64,000 bases of DNA from JAGQSZ01 sp049647585 (GTDB lineage: Bacteria; Actinomycetota; Acidimicrobiia; Acidimicrobiales; Microtrichaceae): contig JBARXY010000049.1 of the NCBI GenBank assembly GCA_049647585.1, forward strand, positions 124,001-188,000. The letters run 5' to 3'. Positions within the stretch are counted from its first letter, which is position 1. Each line of letters starts with the position of its first letter. Under the pieces are notes generated by a model. It saw only the letters and a program-made list of their open reading frames with translations. It was not told the DNA's origin and made no database searches. A program made the position numbers and the translations under genes. Below, one piece after another: positions 1 to 8,469 of the stretch.

Positions 1-1
1 G

Positions 2-1450
2 GAGCGACCACAGGAAGCGATCCGCGATGCGCTGGACAACCCGGTCGACTCGGATCCGCTGTCGGCACTGCTGTTCCCGGACATGAAGCTGACGATTGCG
101 TTCGACGACATCTCGCTTCCGCTGCCCAAGATGCGTCGACCCGATATTCGCCAGAGGGTCATCGAAGCCGTTCTCGACCTGGCAGCCGTTGCTGGGGTGG
201 ACGACATCCATCTGATCGCGGCGTTGGCACTGCACCGCCGGATGACCGAGTCCGAGTTGCGCTACTGCCTGGGTGATCGGATCTATGACGCCTTCGCGCC
301 CCGCGGCCAGCTCTACAACCACGATGCCGAGGATCCGGACGGCATGGTGATCCTGGGTGAGACCCGACACGGCGAAGAAGTCCAGATGTCGAAGCGCGCA
401 GCCGAATCCGACCTGATCGTCTACGTGAACATAAACCTGGTCTCGATGGATGGCGGCTGGAAGTCGACCGCCACTGGACTCTCCGGTTACCAAGGTGTGC
501 GCCATCACCACAACGTCAAGACGATGCGTAACGCACGGTCGTTCATGGACCAGGAGAACTCCGAACTGCACCGCAGCAATTGGCGTCAGGGCGAGGTGCT
601 TCGCGACGCGGGGGTCAAGATCTTCCAGATCGAAACCACCGTCAACAACGACCTGTTCGGCGACGGACCGCTCTCGGTGCTTGCCAAGCGGGAGTGGGAA
701 TGGAACGCCCGGGACCGGGCAACCTTCGTCGGCGTCAAGGCCGGACTCGATCGTCTACGGCCTGCTGCCCGGCGCAAGATCCTGCACTCCTGGGAGGCCC
801 CTTACGCGCTGACCAGCGTCCACGCCGGCGAGGTCGAAGCGGTTCACAAGTTGACCACAGCCGAGGTGTATCGCCAGCAGCTGATCCCTGTCGAGGGGCA
901 GACCGACATCGTCCTGTACGGACTCCCCTATGTCGGTCCATACAACGTCAACTCGATCATGAACCCGGTCCTGGTCATGTGCCTGGGGCTGGGCTACTTC
1001 TTCAACATGTACAAGGGCCGTCCGGTGGTCCGCGAGGGTGGTGTGTTGATAATGACGCATCCGACCACCAAGGAATTCCACCCGATCCATCATCCGTCCT
1101 ACATCGACTTCTTCGAGCAGGTCCTTGCAGAGACAACTGATCCGATCGAGATCGAGAAGCGCTACGAGACCAGCTACGCAACTGACGAGTGGTACCGACA
1201 CCTGTACCGGACCTCGTACGCGTACCACGGAGTCCACCCGTTCTACATGTGGTACTGGGGTGCCCATGCTCTTGAGCATCTGGGCGGCGTGATCATCGTT
1301 GGTGGTGATCCCGCCACGGTTCGACGGCTCGGATTCAGACCGGCGTCCACCATGGCGGACGCCTTCGAGATCGCCTCGGACATCGTAGGTTCCTCGCCAA
1401 CGGTCACCTATGTGAAGAATCCGCCGCTCGGTATGGCGGACGTTTCGTGA
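2..1450 (+). CDS. LarA-like (DUF2088) nickel-pincer racemase family protein, 5' partial
   Basis: The reading frame is open from base 2, so the start lies outside the window and about 482 residues are visible. The N-terminal part has the DUF2088/LarA pattern: an Asp-rich strand followed by a Pro-rich loop (FDDISLPLPKM), then a His-containing strand (ALALHRRMTESELR) that matches the family's GTHRxMT segment, and a His cluster near GVRHHHNVKTM. LarA family members bind a nickel-pincer cofactor and racemise or epimerise 2-hydroxy acids such as lactate. The substrate here cannot be told from sequence, and no cofactor-synthesis genes (larB, larC, larE) are in view. The stop overlaps the next start in a GTGA, so it is probably cotranscribed and translationally coupled with the acyltransferase. 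Family assignment is fairly firm; the reaction is inferred. Confidence 0.75.
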   Translation, partial: ERPQEAIRDALDNPVDSDPLSALLFPDMKLTIAFDDISLPLPKMRRPDIRQRVIEAVLDLAAVAGVDDIHLIAALALHRRMTESELRYCLGDRIYDAFAPRGQLYNHDAEDPDGMVILGETRHGEEVQMSKRAAESDLIVYVNINLVSMDGGWKSTATGLSGYQGVRHHHNVKTMRNARSFMDQENSELHRSNWRQGEVLRDAGVKIFQIETTVNNDLFGDGPLSVLAKREWEWNARDRATFVGVKAGLDRLRPAARRKILHSWEAPYALTSVHAGEVEAVHKLTTAEVYRQQLIPVEGQTDIVLYGLPYVGPYNVNSIMNPVLVMCLGLGYFFNMYKGRPVVREGGVLIMTHPTTKEFHPIHHPSYIDFFEQVLAETTDPIEIEKRYETSYATDEWYRHLYRTSYAYHGVHPFYMWYWGAHALEHLGGVIIVGGDPATVRRLGFRPASTMADAFEIASDIVGSSPTVTYVKNPPLGMADVS

Positions 1451-2400
1451 CACCACCATTCGATGGACTGGGGGCCGATCTGGCGCGTCGGGTGAAGCTC
1501 CCGAGTCCCACGGGCTGGGCTCGATCCCTCGGCTTCCCCTACACCTCGGCTGCAACTCCCCGTGGAGTGGAACCCGCAGTGAAGGTCGATGATCTGGGCG
1601 ACAACTACGACACGGAGTGGACCCGTTCGCCGGTGGCCCGCTACTCACGTATCGCTGCAATCGAAACCGTCGGCCGTGGAGTGGCGGCGCTCAGCTGTCG
1701 GCCGGAGATCCGCAACCTGGACCGCCTCGACGACCTGGACGGTCCGGTCATCTTCGTGGCCAACCATCACAGCCACCTGGATACGACCCTGCTGCTGACG
1801 TCGATCCCCATGCCCTGGCGACACGAACTGGTCGTGGCCGCTGCGGCCGACTATTTCTTCGACACGAAGGCCAAGGCGGCACTTGCCGGCTGGGCCTACG
1901 GCGCGGTGCCGATGGAGCGAAAGAAGGTCAGCAGACGCTCCGCCGACAGGGCAGCTGGACTGCTCAGCGACGGCTGGTCGCTGCTGATCTTCCCCGAGGG
2001 CGGACGTTCGCCCGACGGCTGGGGTCAGGTCCACAAGGGCGGTGCGGCCTATCTCGCGACCAAGCTGGGCGTGCCGGTTGTCCCGATCCACCTGAACGGG
2101 ACCGGCCGGGTACTTCCGAAGGGGTCTTCCCGGCCCGAGCCTGGCACCGTGGTAATCAACTTCGGTGATCCGATCGTGGCCGATGAGAGCACCGACGCCC
2201 GCAAGTTCGTCGACATCATCGCAAGTGCCATCGAGGCCCTGGCGGATGAGACAACTAGCGATTGGTGGAGCGCCAAACAGCGTTCGTCCGCGAAATCCAC
2301 TCCCTCACTCGCCGGACCGGCAATGACATCGTGGCGCCGTGACTGGACGTCGCCCGAGAAGCGCCCTCGGCGCAAAATCTCGCGGCGCTGGCCCAGCTGA
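1447..2400 (+). CDS. PlsC-type 1-acyl-sn-glycerol-3-phosphate acyltransferase family protein
   Basis: This 317-residue protein carries the two diagnostic lysophospholipid acyltransferase motifs. NHHSHLD (residues 106-112) is the NHxxxxD catalytic block. FPEGGRS (about 182-188) is the glycerol-phosphate binding block. Between them lie hydrophobic stretches typical of a membrane-associated PlsC domain. The first 95 residues are an extension not needed for the fold. The family transfers an acyl group from acyl-CoA or acyl-ACP to lysophosphatidate or related acceptors at the inner face of the membrane; the exact acceptor is unknown. The GTG start overlaps the stop of the LarA-like gene by 4 bases. 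Only 32 bases separate its end from the convergent membrane protein gene, with no obvious terminator between them. Confidence 0.85.
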   Translation: MTPPFDGLGADLARRVKLPSPTGWARSLGFPYTSAATPRGVEPAVKVDDLGDNYDTEWTRSPVARYSRIAAIETVGRGVAALSCRPEIRNLDRLDDLDGPVIFVANHHSHLDTTLLLTSIPMPWRHELVVAAAADYFFDTKAKAALAGWAYGAVPMERKKVSRRSADRAAGLLSDGWSLLIFPEGGRSPDGWGQVHKGGAAYLATKLGVPVVPIHLNGTGRVLPKGSSRPEPGTVVINFGDPIVADESTDARKFVDIIASAIEALADETTSDWWSAKQRSSAKSTPSLAGPAMTSWRRDWTSPEKRPRRKISRRWPS

Positions 2401-2432
2401 GGTCACTCTTGCAGGCGCTCGGTGCCGGCCGG

Positions 2433-4028
2433 TCAGGTGCAGCGCTGGGCGATTTCTCGACTGCAGAACACGGTGAAGCGTCCCTGGGTTGTCGCCTTGA
2501 CCCAGTTGGGGTCCTGTTCGAGTTTGTCGACAAGCTTGAGCTTCGTGTTCCAGATGATGACATCGCCGTCAGCGTCCTTGAGAGCCTTCTGCCAGTTGGG
2601 CGACAACTCCAACAGTTTGCCGTAAGCGAGGAATGTCTTGGCGTCCGGTCGATCATCCACGTAGGTATTCGCTTCGGGTCCGTAACGCCACTCCAAGTAG
2701 TTGCCGACGTACTCGTGCGAGACGGTTCGAATATCGCCGCCTATGGCATCCCTCGCCTCGAGCCAGTCGACCGCGGCCACCGGATAGGCGGAAAGGCTGT
2801 AGCTCTGGCCCGTGAAGGCAACGACTACCCCTACCAACGCGATTGCCAGGCCCATAGCAGTGAGACTCTTGGCGATCCGACCGGTCGGGAGCCCTATCGA
2901 TCCGATCTGTTCCAGGCCCAGTGCCGCCAGAGGAACCATGGCGATAGCCACTATTGGCAACAGACGGAAGCCTGAAAGACCCATCAGTACAAGGAACACC
3001 ACTGCCCCCGTCATTGCGTAACGCTTGTTGCGAAGACATCCGTAGACGGCGATCAGAGCAAGACCGATCATGATCCACAACTGCGGATCTCCCATCTGAA
3101 CTCTTCGCCACTCGTTGTACATCTTCAGCGCTTCTCGCTCGGTGGGGTCACCGAACTGACGCGCAGGTAGCAGCATCACTGCGAAGCGGTCTGGGTACAG
3201 GCCACCTCCGACGATGGTCCCCGCCACGGCCGCAAAGACCAGACCGAAGTCGCGTCGGGTCAGCTTCCGCGCATCGATGGCCTCGGCCAGGACGAACATG
3301 CCCAGCACGGCAAGTCCATAGAGCCAGGTGCCGTGGACATTCACCCATATGGCGAATATCGGGACCAGTAGCCAGGCCGATCGCCGTTCCTTCCAGACCA
3401 GGACCGCCATTGCCAACAGGACGAACCCCGGCAGGTGGGGCCGTGCGCTTATGAACGAGATCAAGCAGAACCAGGTGAGAGCCACCGCAGTGACGATGGT
3501 CAGTAGACCAGGGTCTGAACGTCTACCCATGAAATTCGAATCTGTGGGAGTCGTCGCTAGGCGCACGACCAGAACACCCAGAAGGCCGGCTACTGCCATC
3601 GTCAGCAGCCTCAGACCCGTGGGCCCAGACACCGAGTCGACGATCGCCAACACGATCGACCACAGATAGCTCGGCACAGGAAAGGACGTTCCGGTGTACA
3701 GGAATGGGTTGCTCCGCGGTAGACCGCTGTCCAGAATCACCCTGCCGGTGGCGAGTTGGGTCAGGAAACTGTTGTCACTCAGTGCCATGGCCCCCTGCAG
3801 CGCGAGCAGCCCGCCGAAAATCGCCATCAGTGGCGCCACTCGGGGCGCTACGGGCAACGAAGAGGGCTCGTCGGCGCCAGACGGCTCACCGGAGTCAACC
3901 GGTTCAGCAGCGTCAACCGGTTCAGCAGTGCCAGACAGTCCAGCGGTACCGGACGGCTCACTGCCAGCCCGTCCCCGGGGGGTGACGTCCTGATCCTGCA
4001 CAACAGATGTTGGCGGCACGACAGACAT
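2433..4028 (-). CDS. Multi-pass membrane protein, GT-C-like architecture, last gene of Tad operon
   Basis: This 531-residue protein begins with a cytoplasmic low-complexity tail (about residues 1-65, rich in Pro, Glu, Ser and Asp, with AEPVD repeats). About ten hydrophobic segments follow (roughly 68-425), then a soluble C-terminal domain of about 100 residues. The many spans plus a terminal soluble domain, and the SARPHLPGF and YLEWRYGPEA..DDRP patterns, resemble GT-C-like membrane proteins that use lipid-linked sugars. I see no decisive catalytic motif, so the function is not assigned. It starts 8 bases after the tadC stop on the same strand and so is probably part of the Tad operon. That raises the possibility, by inference only, that it modifies or helps export a pilus component. 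A polytopic protein with another role is equally possible. Confidence 0.7.
   Translation of the reverse strand: MSVVPPTSVVQDQDVTPRGRAGSEPSGTAGLSGTAEPVDAAEPVDSGEPSGADEPSSLPVAPRVAPLMAIFGGLLALQGAMALSDNSFLTQLATGRVILDSGLPRSNPFLYTGTSFPVPSYLWSIVLAIVDSVSGPTGLRLLTMAVAGLLGVLVVRLATTPTDSNFMGRRSDPGLLTIVTAVALTWFCLISFISARPHLPGFVLLAMAVLVWKERRSAWLLVPIFAIWVNVHGTWLYGLAVLGMFVLAEAIDARKLTRRDFGLVFAAVAGTIVGGGLYPDRFAVMLLPARQFGDPTEREALKMYNEWRRVQMGDPQLWIMIGLALIAVYGCLRNKRYAMTGAVVFLVLMGLSGFRLLPIVAIAMVPLAALGLEQIGSIGLPTGRIAKSLTAMGLAIALVGVVVAFTGQSYSLSAYPVAAVDWLEARDAIGGDIRTVSHEYVGNYLEWRYGPEANTYVDDRPDAKTFLAYGKLLELSPNWQKALKDADGDVIIWNTKLKLVDKLEQDPNWVKATTQGRFTVFCSREIAQRCT
3894..3929. repeat. Two 18-bp tandem repeats in the GT-C-like gene
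   Basis: The unit GTCAACCGGTTCAGCAGC is repeated directly, with one change at the last base. On the minus strand it encodes AEPVDA/AEPVDS in the N-terminal tail of the membrane protein. Being a multiple of three, it lengthens the tail without disturbing the frame. Confidence 0.85.
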
Positions 4029-4036
4029 TGCTGCGT

Positions 4037-4963
4037 TCAGAGAGTCTTCATGATCGAGATCATGGCCGGACCCAGAACCACCAGGAACAGCGCGGGGAAG
4101 ATGCAGAACACCATCGGGATGAGCATCTTCACCGGTGCCTTCTGGGCACGTTCCTGAGCGAGCTGGCGACGCTTGATGCGCATCTCCTCGGCCTGGCCGC
4201 GAAGCACACGACCGATCGACACACCGAATGTGTCGGCCTGGATGATCGCCAACACGAAGGCTCGGAGCTCAGGCACGTTGCAGCGTTGCTCCATCGCCCT
4301 CATGGCATCGGAGCGGGCAGCGCCGGCGCGGGTCTCGCCCAACATGCGGGAGAACTCCTCGGTCAATGCGCCTGGGACTGCAGCAATCACCCGGTCGAGC
4401 GCCTGCTCGAAACCCAAGCCCGCTTCGACCGAGATGGTCAACAGATCGAGGATGTCGGGAAGCTTCTGCTGGATGTCACGCTGGCGTTCCTCGACCTTGC
4501 GGTTGATCACCGAATCGGGGCCAATCAGCAGGACCAGCATCAACAGGACGCCTACACCGAGGCGCATCTTGCCCTCGAATGGTCCGAGCTGCGCCACGAA
4601 AATCAGGATGAAAGTGAGTGCCGCACCGATAACGGTGGCGACACGGATTGCGAGAAACCTGTCGACGGCCTGGGGGTTGGAGTTGCCCATGTAGATGAAC
4701 TTCTGTCGGACCTTCTCGACATATCCGACTGGGGTCAGGCGGCGACCGAGGTTGGTCAGGCCGCTGAGCATCGGGGCGAGCGCCCGATCCTTGAGCGGGT
4801 CCAGCATCTGCTGGTCTCGTTGGCTCTCGATCTCGTAGCCGTCGAGCTGACGCAGGGAGCTGCGTACCATCTGACGCTCATCGAGCTGGCTGAGAATCGT
4901 GTAGAGGATTAGGCCGACCGCTGCCGCGATCATTAGTGCCGGAAGAATCAGAACCAGTGACAT
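4037..4963 (-). CDS. tadC: TadC-like type II secretion F-family inner-membrane protein
   Basis: This 308-residue protein has an N-terminal membrane segment (about 2-22), a second membrane pair near 95-135, and a T2SSF domain at about 170-295 (LLDLLTISVEAGLGFEQALD, ending in a C-terminal transmembrane helix). In Tad/Flp systems TadC pairs with TadB as the inner-membrane platform on which the TadA ATPase acts to polymerise the Flp pilin. It lies 4 bases downstream of the tadB stop and is followed after 8 bases by the GT-C-like gene, so cotranscription is very likely. Length and topology match the family. The assignment of TadC rather than TadB rests on its position after the VWA-containing paralogue and is good, but not absolute. 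Confidence 0.9.
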   Translation of the reverse strand: MSLVLILPALMIAAAVGLILYTILSQLDERQMVRSSLRQLDGYEIESQRDQQMLDPLKDRALAPMLSGLTNLGRRLTPVGYVEKVRQKFIYMGNSNPQAVDRFLAIRVATVIGAALTFILIFVAQLGPFEGKMRLGVGVLLMLVLLIGPDSVINRKVEERQRDIQQKLPDILDLLTISVEAGLGFEQALDRVIAAVPGALTEEFSRMLGETRAGAARSDAMRAMEQRCNVPELRAFVLAIIQADTFGVSIGRVLRGQAEEMRIKRRQLAQERAQKAPVKMLIPMVFCIFPALFLVVLGPAMISIMKTL

Positions 4964-4967
4964 CTGC

Positions 4968-6974
4968 TCAAACCTCGATCGTTACGGTCTTCTTCATCCA
5001 TGCGAACCCGATGCCCATCATCACCATCGCCGAGACGATGAGCGCGTAGCCGAGGCCGGGTGTGAAGAGTTCCTTGATGTACTCCGGATTCATGACGTAC
5101 ATCACCAGGGCAAGAACCGGTGGCAGAGCACCGATGATGATTGCGCTCATCCTGCCTTCGGCGGTGAGGGTGGAGACGTCGCGTCGGAGTCGTTCTCGTT
5201 GGGTCATCGTGTCAGCCACGGTCATGAGCAGTTCGGCAAGATTTCCGCCGACCTCTCGCTGGATGCGGATCGCCATCACGGCCCAGGCGAAATCGTCGCT
5301 GTCCATCCGGGTTGCGACGGCTTCCAGCGACTCCTCCAAAGATCGTCCCAGACGGGTTTCAGTGACCACTCGGCGTAGTTCACGGCCCATCGGCTCCGAA
5401 ATTTCGGTCGAGACGGATTCGAAGCCCTGCCCGATCGAATAACCGGCGCGCAGCGTGCCGCTCAACAGAGTGAGCATGTCAGGAAGCTGATTGACGAACG
5501 CCTTGCGACGGCGGCGGATACGGATGTCGAGCCATGCCCGCGGCACCATGATGGTGACGGCGCCGACCACGAGGGCGGCGAGCAGGTTGCGGGTCAGGCC
5601 CAGCACCATCAGTACCGCCAGGGCTGCCGATGCTGCCAGGAAGAACATGACTTCGGCTGCACGCAACGGGACGTTGGCCTGCTCGAGCTTCATGTCGAGC
5701 TTCTCGGTCATGCCACGCCTGTCGGCGATATCGCCCGTCAGTTCGACGGCACGGCGGATGATCGGAACCGTGGCGTGGGCGTCGTCGTGTACCTCGAACT
5801 CCTCTGGCTTCTCACCGTAGGGATCTTCGTAGACCTCAAGTCGTCGGACCAGGTCGGTGTTGTTGGGCATCACCAGCGAGATGACTGCCCAGAAGAGCAT
5901 CACGGCGGCGACTGCACCGAGGAGGACGATCAGCCACATGAAGGCCGGATGTGCGATAACACTGCTCAGTCCACCGCCGGAGTCGATCGCCGGCGCAAGT
6001 GCTACCGAACCGACACGTAGCGCCCCGGGGACGAACGACAGCTCGGCTGTTGCCTGGCCGACCTTGAGGGTTAGCGGGGTAAGCACATCCCTGCCGTCCA
6101 TCCTGGGAATGCTCAACCGGAAGCGACCGCTCATTGTCTCTGCAACGGACTTGAACGCCCCGGCGAGCTCCTCGTCGTTGTTGACCGCCGTAATCGTTCC
6201 GCCCAGATCGGCGACCATCTCATCGAGCTTGGTCGTGTCGGTTCCGAGCGGGATGGTGACAACCTGCAGGTCGACACCCGCACGTCGCATTGCCGAGATT
6301 GCCTTGGCAGATCCACCGTCGGCCTGTGAGCTCGGCGAGGCCGTGAACAACACGATTGTTCCGTCGCTGGTGATCCCACGGTCCGAAAGCATGTCGGCGG
6401 CTCTTGACAGACCAGCCCATGTGTTCGAGACGCCCAAGGGATGGATTCCACTCAGCGAGGCCTCTATCTGCCCTGCCGAGCTGGTCAGTCCCTGCTCCTG
6501 GGTTGCAACATCTCCCGTCGAGACGATGCCGAGGTGGTCAACCGATCCGTTGCCCGGTACGAGGGGCGCAAGGGCCGCCTTGGAGAGCTGCACCGTTGCG
6601 TTACCCAGCGACTGGGCATTGTCAAGCACGACCACCACATCGCTGGTGCGCCCGGCGTCGGAGTTCAACTTTGCCGAGGTGGGTTCGACCGACCGTCCGT
6701 CAACCCTGACCGCGACATCGTCGACAGATGCGCCGGTCAGCCAACCTTCAACCACGGTGTAGTCGCCGGTGGCGTCGACGCTACGAACAGAGATCCCGGT
6801 TGCTGAGCCGCCCGCAGATCCGTCCTTGGCGTCGGGATTGCCGCCGCTCTGGGCTCCGGCCGTGCCGGCTACCAGCAACGTCATCGCAATAGAGATGAAT
6901 AGAGCAATACGGAGGGCGGATCGCTTCTGCAATCGGGTCCGCGCTCGATGTGAACCCTCGGAGCGTGCGGTCAC
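4968..6974 (-). CDS. tadB: VWA-TadB fusion: Tad platform protein with extracytoplasmic von Willebrand A-like domain
   Basis: This 668-residue protein is much longer than a plain TadB (about 300). It has a signal-like segment (residues 20-42) and an extracytoplasmic VWA-like domain (about 110-290). A transmembrane helix follows near 345-370, then two more hydrophobic segments near 437-475, the T2SSF domain (about 490-615) and terminal membrane helices. The VWA metal site looks degenerate: the usual DxSxS is DNAQS (118-122), and the later acidic position reads FTASPSS instead of a TDG-type motif. TadB forms the inner-membrane platform with TadC; the VWA part may bind a partner or pilin outside the membrane (inference). 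Its GTG start overlaps the tadA stop by 4 bases. Fusions of this kind are known in actinobacteria, so the architecture is unusual but not unique. Confidence 0.88.
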   Translation of the reverse strand: MTARSEGSHRARTRLQKRSALRIALFISIAMTLLVAGTAGAQSGGNPDAKDGSAGGSATGISVRSVDATGDYTVVEGWLTGASVDDVAVRVDGRSVEPTSAKLNSDAGRTSDVVVVLDNAQSLGNATVQLSKAALAPLVPGNGSVDHLGIVSTGDVATQEQGLTSSAGQIEASLSGIHPLGVSNTWAGLSRAADMLSDRGITSDGTIVLFTASPSSQADGGSAKAISAMRRAGVDLQVVTIPLGTDTTKLDEMVADLGGTITAVNNDEELAGAFKSVAETMSGRFRLSIPRMDGRDVLTPLTLKVGQATAELSFVPGALRVGSVALAPAIDSGGGLSSVIAHPAFMWLIVLLGAVAAVMLFWAVISLVMPNNTDLVRRLEVYEDPYGEKPEEFEVHDDAHATVPIIRRAVELTGDIADRRGMTEKLDMKLEQANVPLRAAEVMFFLAASAALAVLMVLGLTRNLLAALVVGAVTIMVPRAWLDIRIRRRRKAFVNQLPDMLTLLSGTLRAGYSIGQGFESVSTEISEPMGRELRRVVTETRLGRSLEESLEAVATRMDSDDFAWAVMAIRIQREVGGNLAELLMTVADTMTQRERLRRDVSTLTAEGRMSAIIIGALPPVLALVMYVMNPEYIKELFTPGLGYALIVSAMVMMGIGFAWMKKTVTIEV

Positions 6975-8404
6975 AGCCGGCTCACAGCCTTGCGTTCAGC
7001 GCCATCGGGCGAGAACATCTCGGCGCCCAGGCGGATTCCCTGGTCGGCCAGCTTCTCGGCGAACTTCGGTCGAATTCCGGTGGCCTTCAGCTGTCCCCGG
7101 TAACGGCCGTGTTCATCCACACCTGCTCCGAAGTCGAACAGGAAGATGTCCTGAAGGGTGATGACCTCGCCCTCCATGCCCTGGACCTCGGTGATGTGGG
7201 TGACGCGTCGCGTACCGTCACGAAGGCGGGTCAACTGGACGATGACATCGATGGCAGAAGCCATTTGCTCACGGATCGCCCGGACGGGCAGGTCGAAACC
7301 TGCCATCAGCACCAGGGTCTCGAGGCGGGCCAGGGTGTCACGGGGGCTGTTCGCGTGGACTGTGGTGAGGGACCCGTCGTGGCCGGTGTTCATGGCCTGG
7401 AGCATGTCCAGGGCTTCGCCGGAACGACACTCACCGACGACGATCCGATCAGGACGCATACGGAGGGTGTTCTTGACCAGGTCACGAATGGTGACCTCGC
7501 CACGGCCTTCCACATTCGGAGGACGGGACTCCATCGACAGGACGTGCTCCTGGTGGAGCTGCAGTTCCTTCGCATCCTCCACGGTGACGATTCGTTCGTC
7601 ATCGGGGATGAAGCTCGACAGCACGTTGAGCATCGTCGTCTTACCGGTACCTGTACCGCCGGAGACGACACCGTTGAGGCGACCGACGATGCACGCCTGC
7701 AGGAATCTGGCTGCGTGTGCGTTGACCGAACCGAAGCGGATGAGGTCGTCGATCTGAAGCGGATCTGTCGCGAACTTACGGATGGTCAGGAAGGGACCGC
7801 CGACCGCCAAGGGTGCGACCACCGCGTTCACACGGGAGCCGTCGGGTAGACGGGCATCGACCATCGGAGTCGATTCGTCGATGCGACGTCCGATTTCCGA
7901 GACGATCTTGTCGATGACCCTGCGGACGTGGTCCTCGTCGAGGAACCGCACAGCCGGGTCCTTGGTGAGCTTGCCGTCGCGCTCGACGAACACCCGCTCG
8001 GGGCCATTGACCATGATTTCCGTGACAGCCTCTTCCTTGAGGAGGCAGTCGATCGGCCCGTAGCCGAGGATGTCGTCGGAAACGTCCTGAATGAGTCGGG
8101 CCTTGTCGGCGGCCGACAGTGGCACCCGCTCCATGGCGATCGCGGTGTGCAACTGCTCGTGCACCCGGCGACGCAGGTCATCCTCGGAGAGGCGACGGTC
8201 GAACAGGATCGGGCCCAGTTCGTCGATCAGTTGCTGGTGGATGCGGTGGCGCAGTTCTGCAACAGCCGGGTCCTGGCGCGGCGGTGTAACTGCATGCCTC
8301 GGAGCCGCATGGTCCGAGTTCGACGGAGCTGAGCTTCCCGGAGTTCCGGACCCTCCGGGACCCCCCGAGGGTTGCAGGTTGTTGATTCGTTCGGACAGAG
8401 ACAC
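6971..8404 (-). CDS. tadA: TadA/CpaF secretion ATPase
   Basis: This hexameric GspE/VirB11-type ATPase powers Flp pilus assembly from the cytoplasmic face. The sequence shows a Walker A motif GGTGTGKT (about residues 249-256), an Asp box VEDAKEL, a Walker B region RIVVGECRSGEALDML and a His box TTVHANSPRDTLARL. The N-terminal domain (about 45-215) has the CpaF pattern YGPIDCLLKEEAVTEIMVNGP. I chose the GTG at 8404, because a GGAG lies 6 bases upstream, over the TTG four codons earlier; both give a Gly/Ser/Pro-rich disordered leader of about 40 residues. It is 65 bases after cpaE and overlaps tadB by 4 bases, so it sits centrally in the operon. The assignment is firm. Confidence 0.95.
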   Translation of the reverse strand: MSLSERINNLQPSGGPGGSGTPGSSAPSNSDHAAPRHAVTPPRQDPAVAELRHRIHQQLIDELGPILFDRRLSEDDLRRRVHEQLHTAIAMERVPLSAADKARLIQDVSDDILGYGPIDCLLKEEAVTEIMVNGPERVFVERDGKLTKDPAVRFLDEDHVRRVIDKIVSEIGRRIDESTPMVDARLPDGSRVNAVVAPLAVGGPFLTIRKFATDPLQIDDLIRFGSVNAHAARFLQACIVGRLNGVVSGGTGTGKTTMLNVLSSFIPDDERIVTVEDAKELQLHQEHVLSMESRPPNVEGRGEVTIRDLVKNTLRMRPDRIVVGECRSGEALDMLQAMNTGHDGSLTTVHANSPRDTLARLETLVLMAGFDLPVRAIREQMASAIDVIVQLTRLRDGTRRVTHITEVQGMEGEVITLQDIFLFDFGAGVDEHGRYRGQLKATGIRPKFAEKLADQGIRLGAEMFSPDGAERKAVSRL

Positions 8405-8469
8405 TGAGGGCTCCAAGGTTTCCGGGAGTTTGACTGGGTATGGAATTTCAGAATCGGGTCACACCCGAT

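Noticed and set aside
4007..4912. Plus-strand frame of 301 codons
   Set aside because: It is antisense to tadC; no motifs, no start signal.
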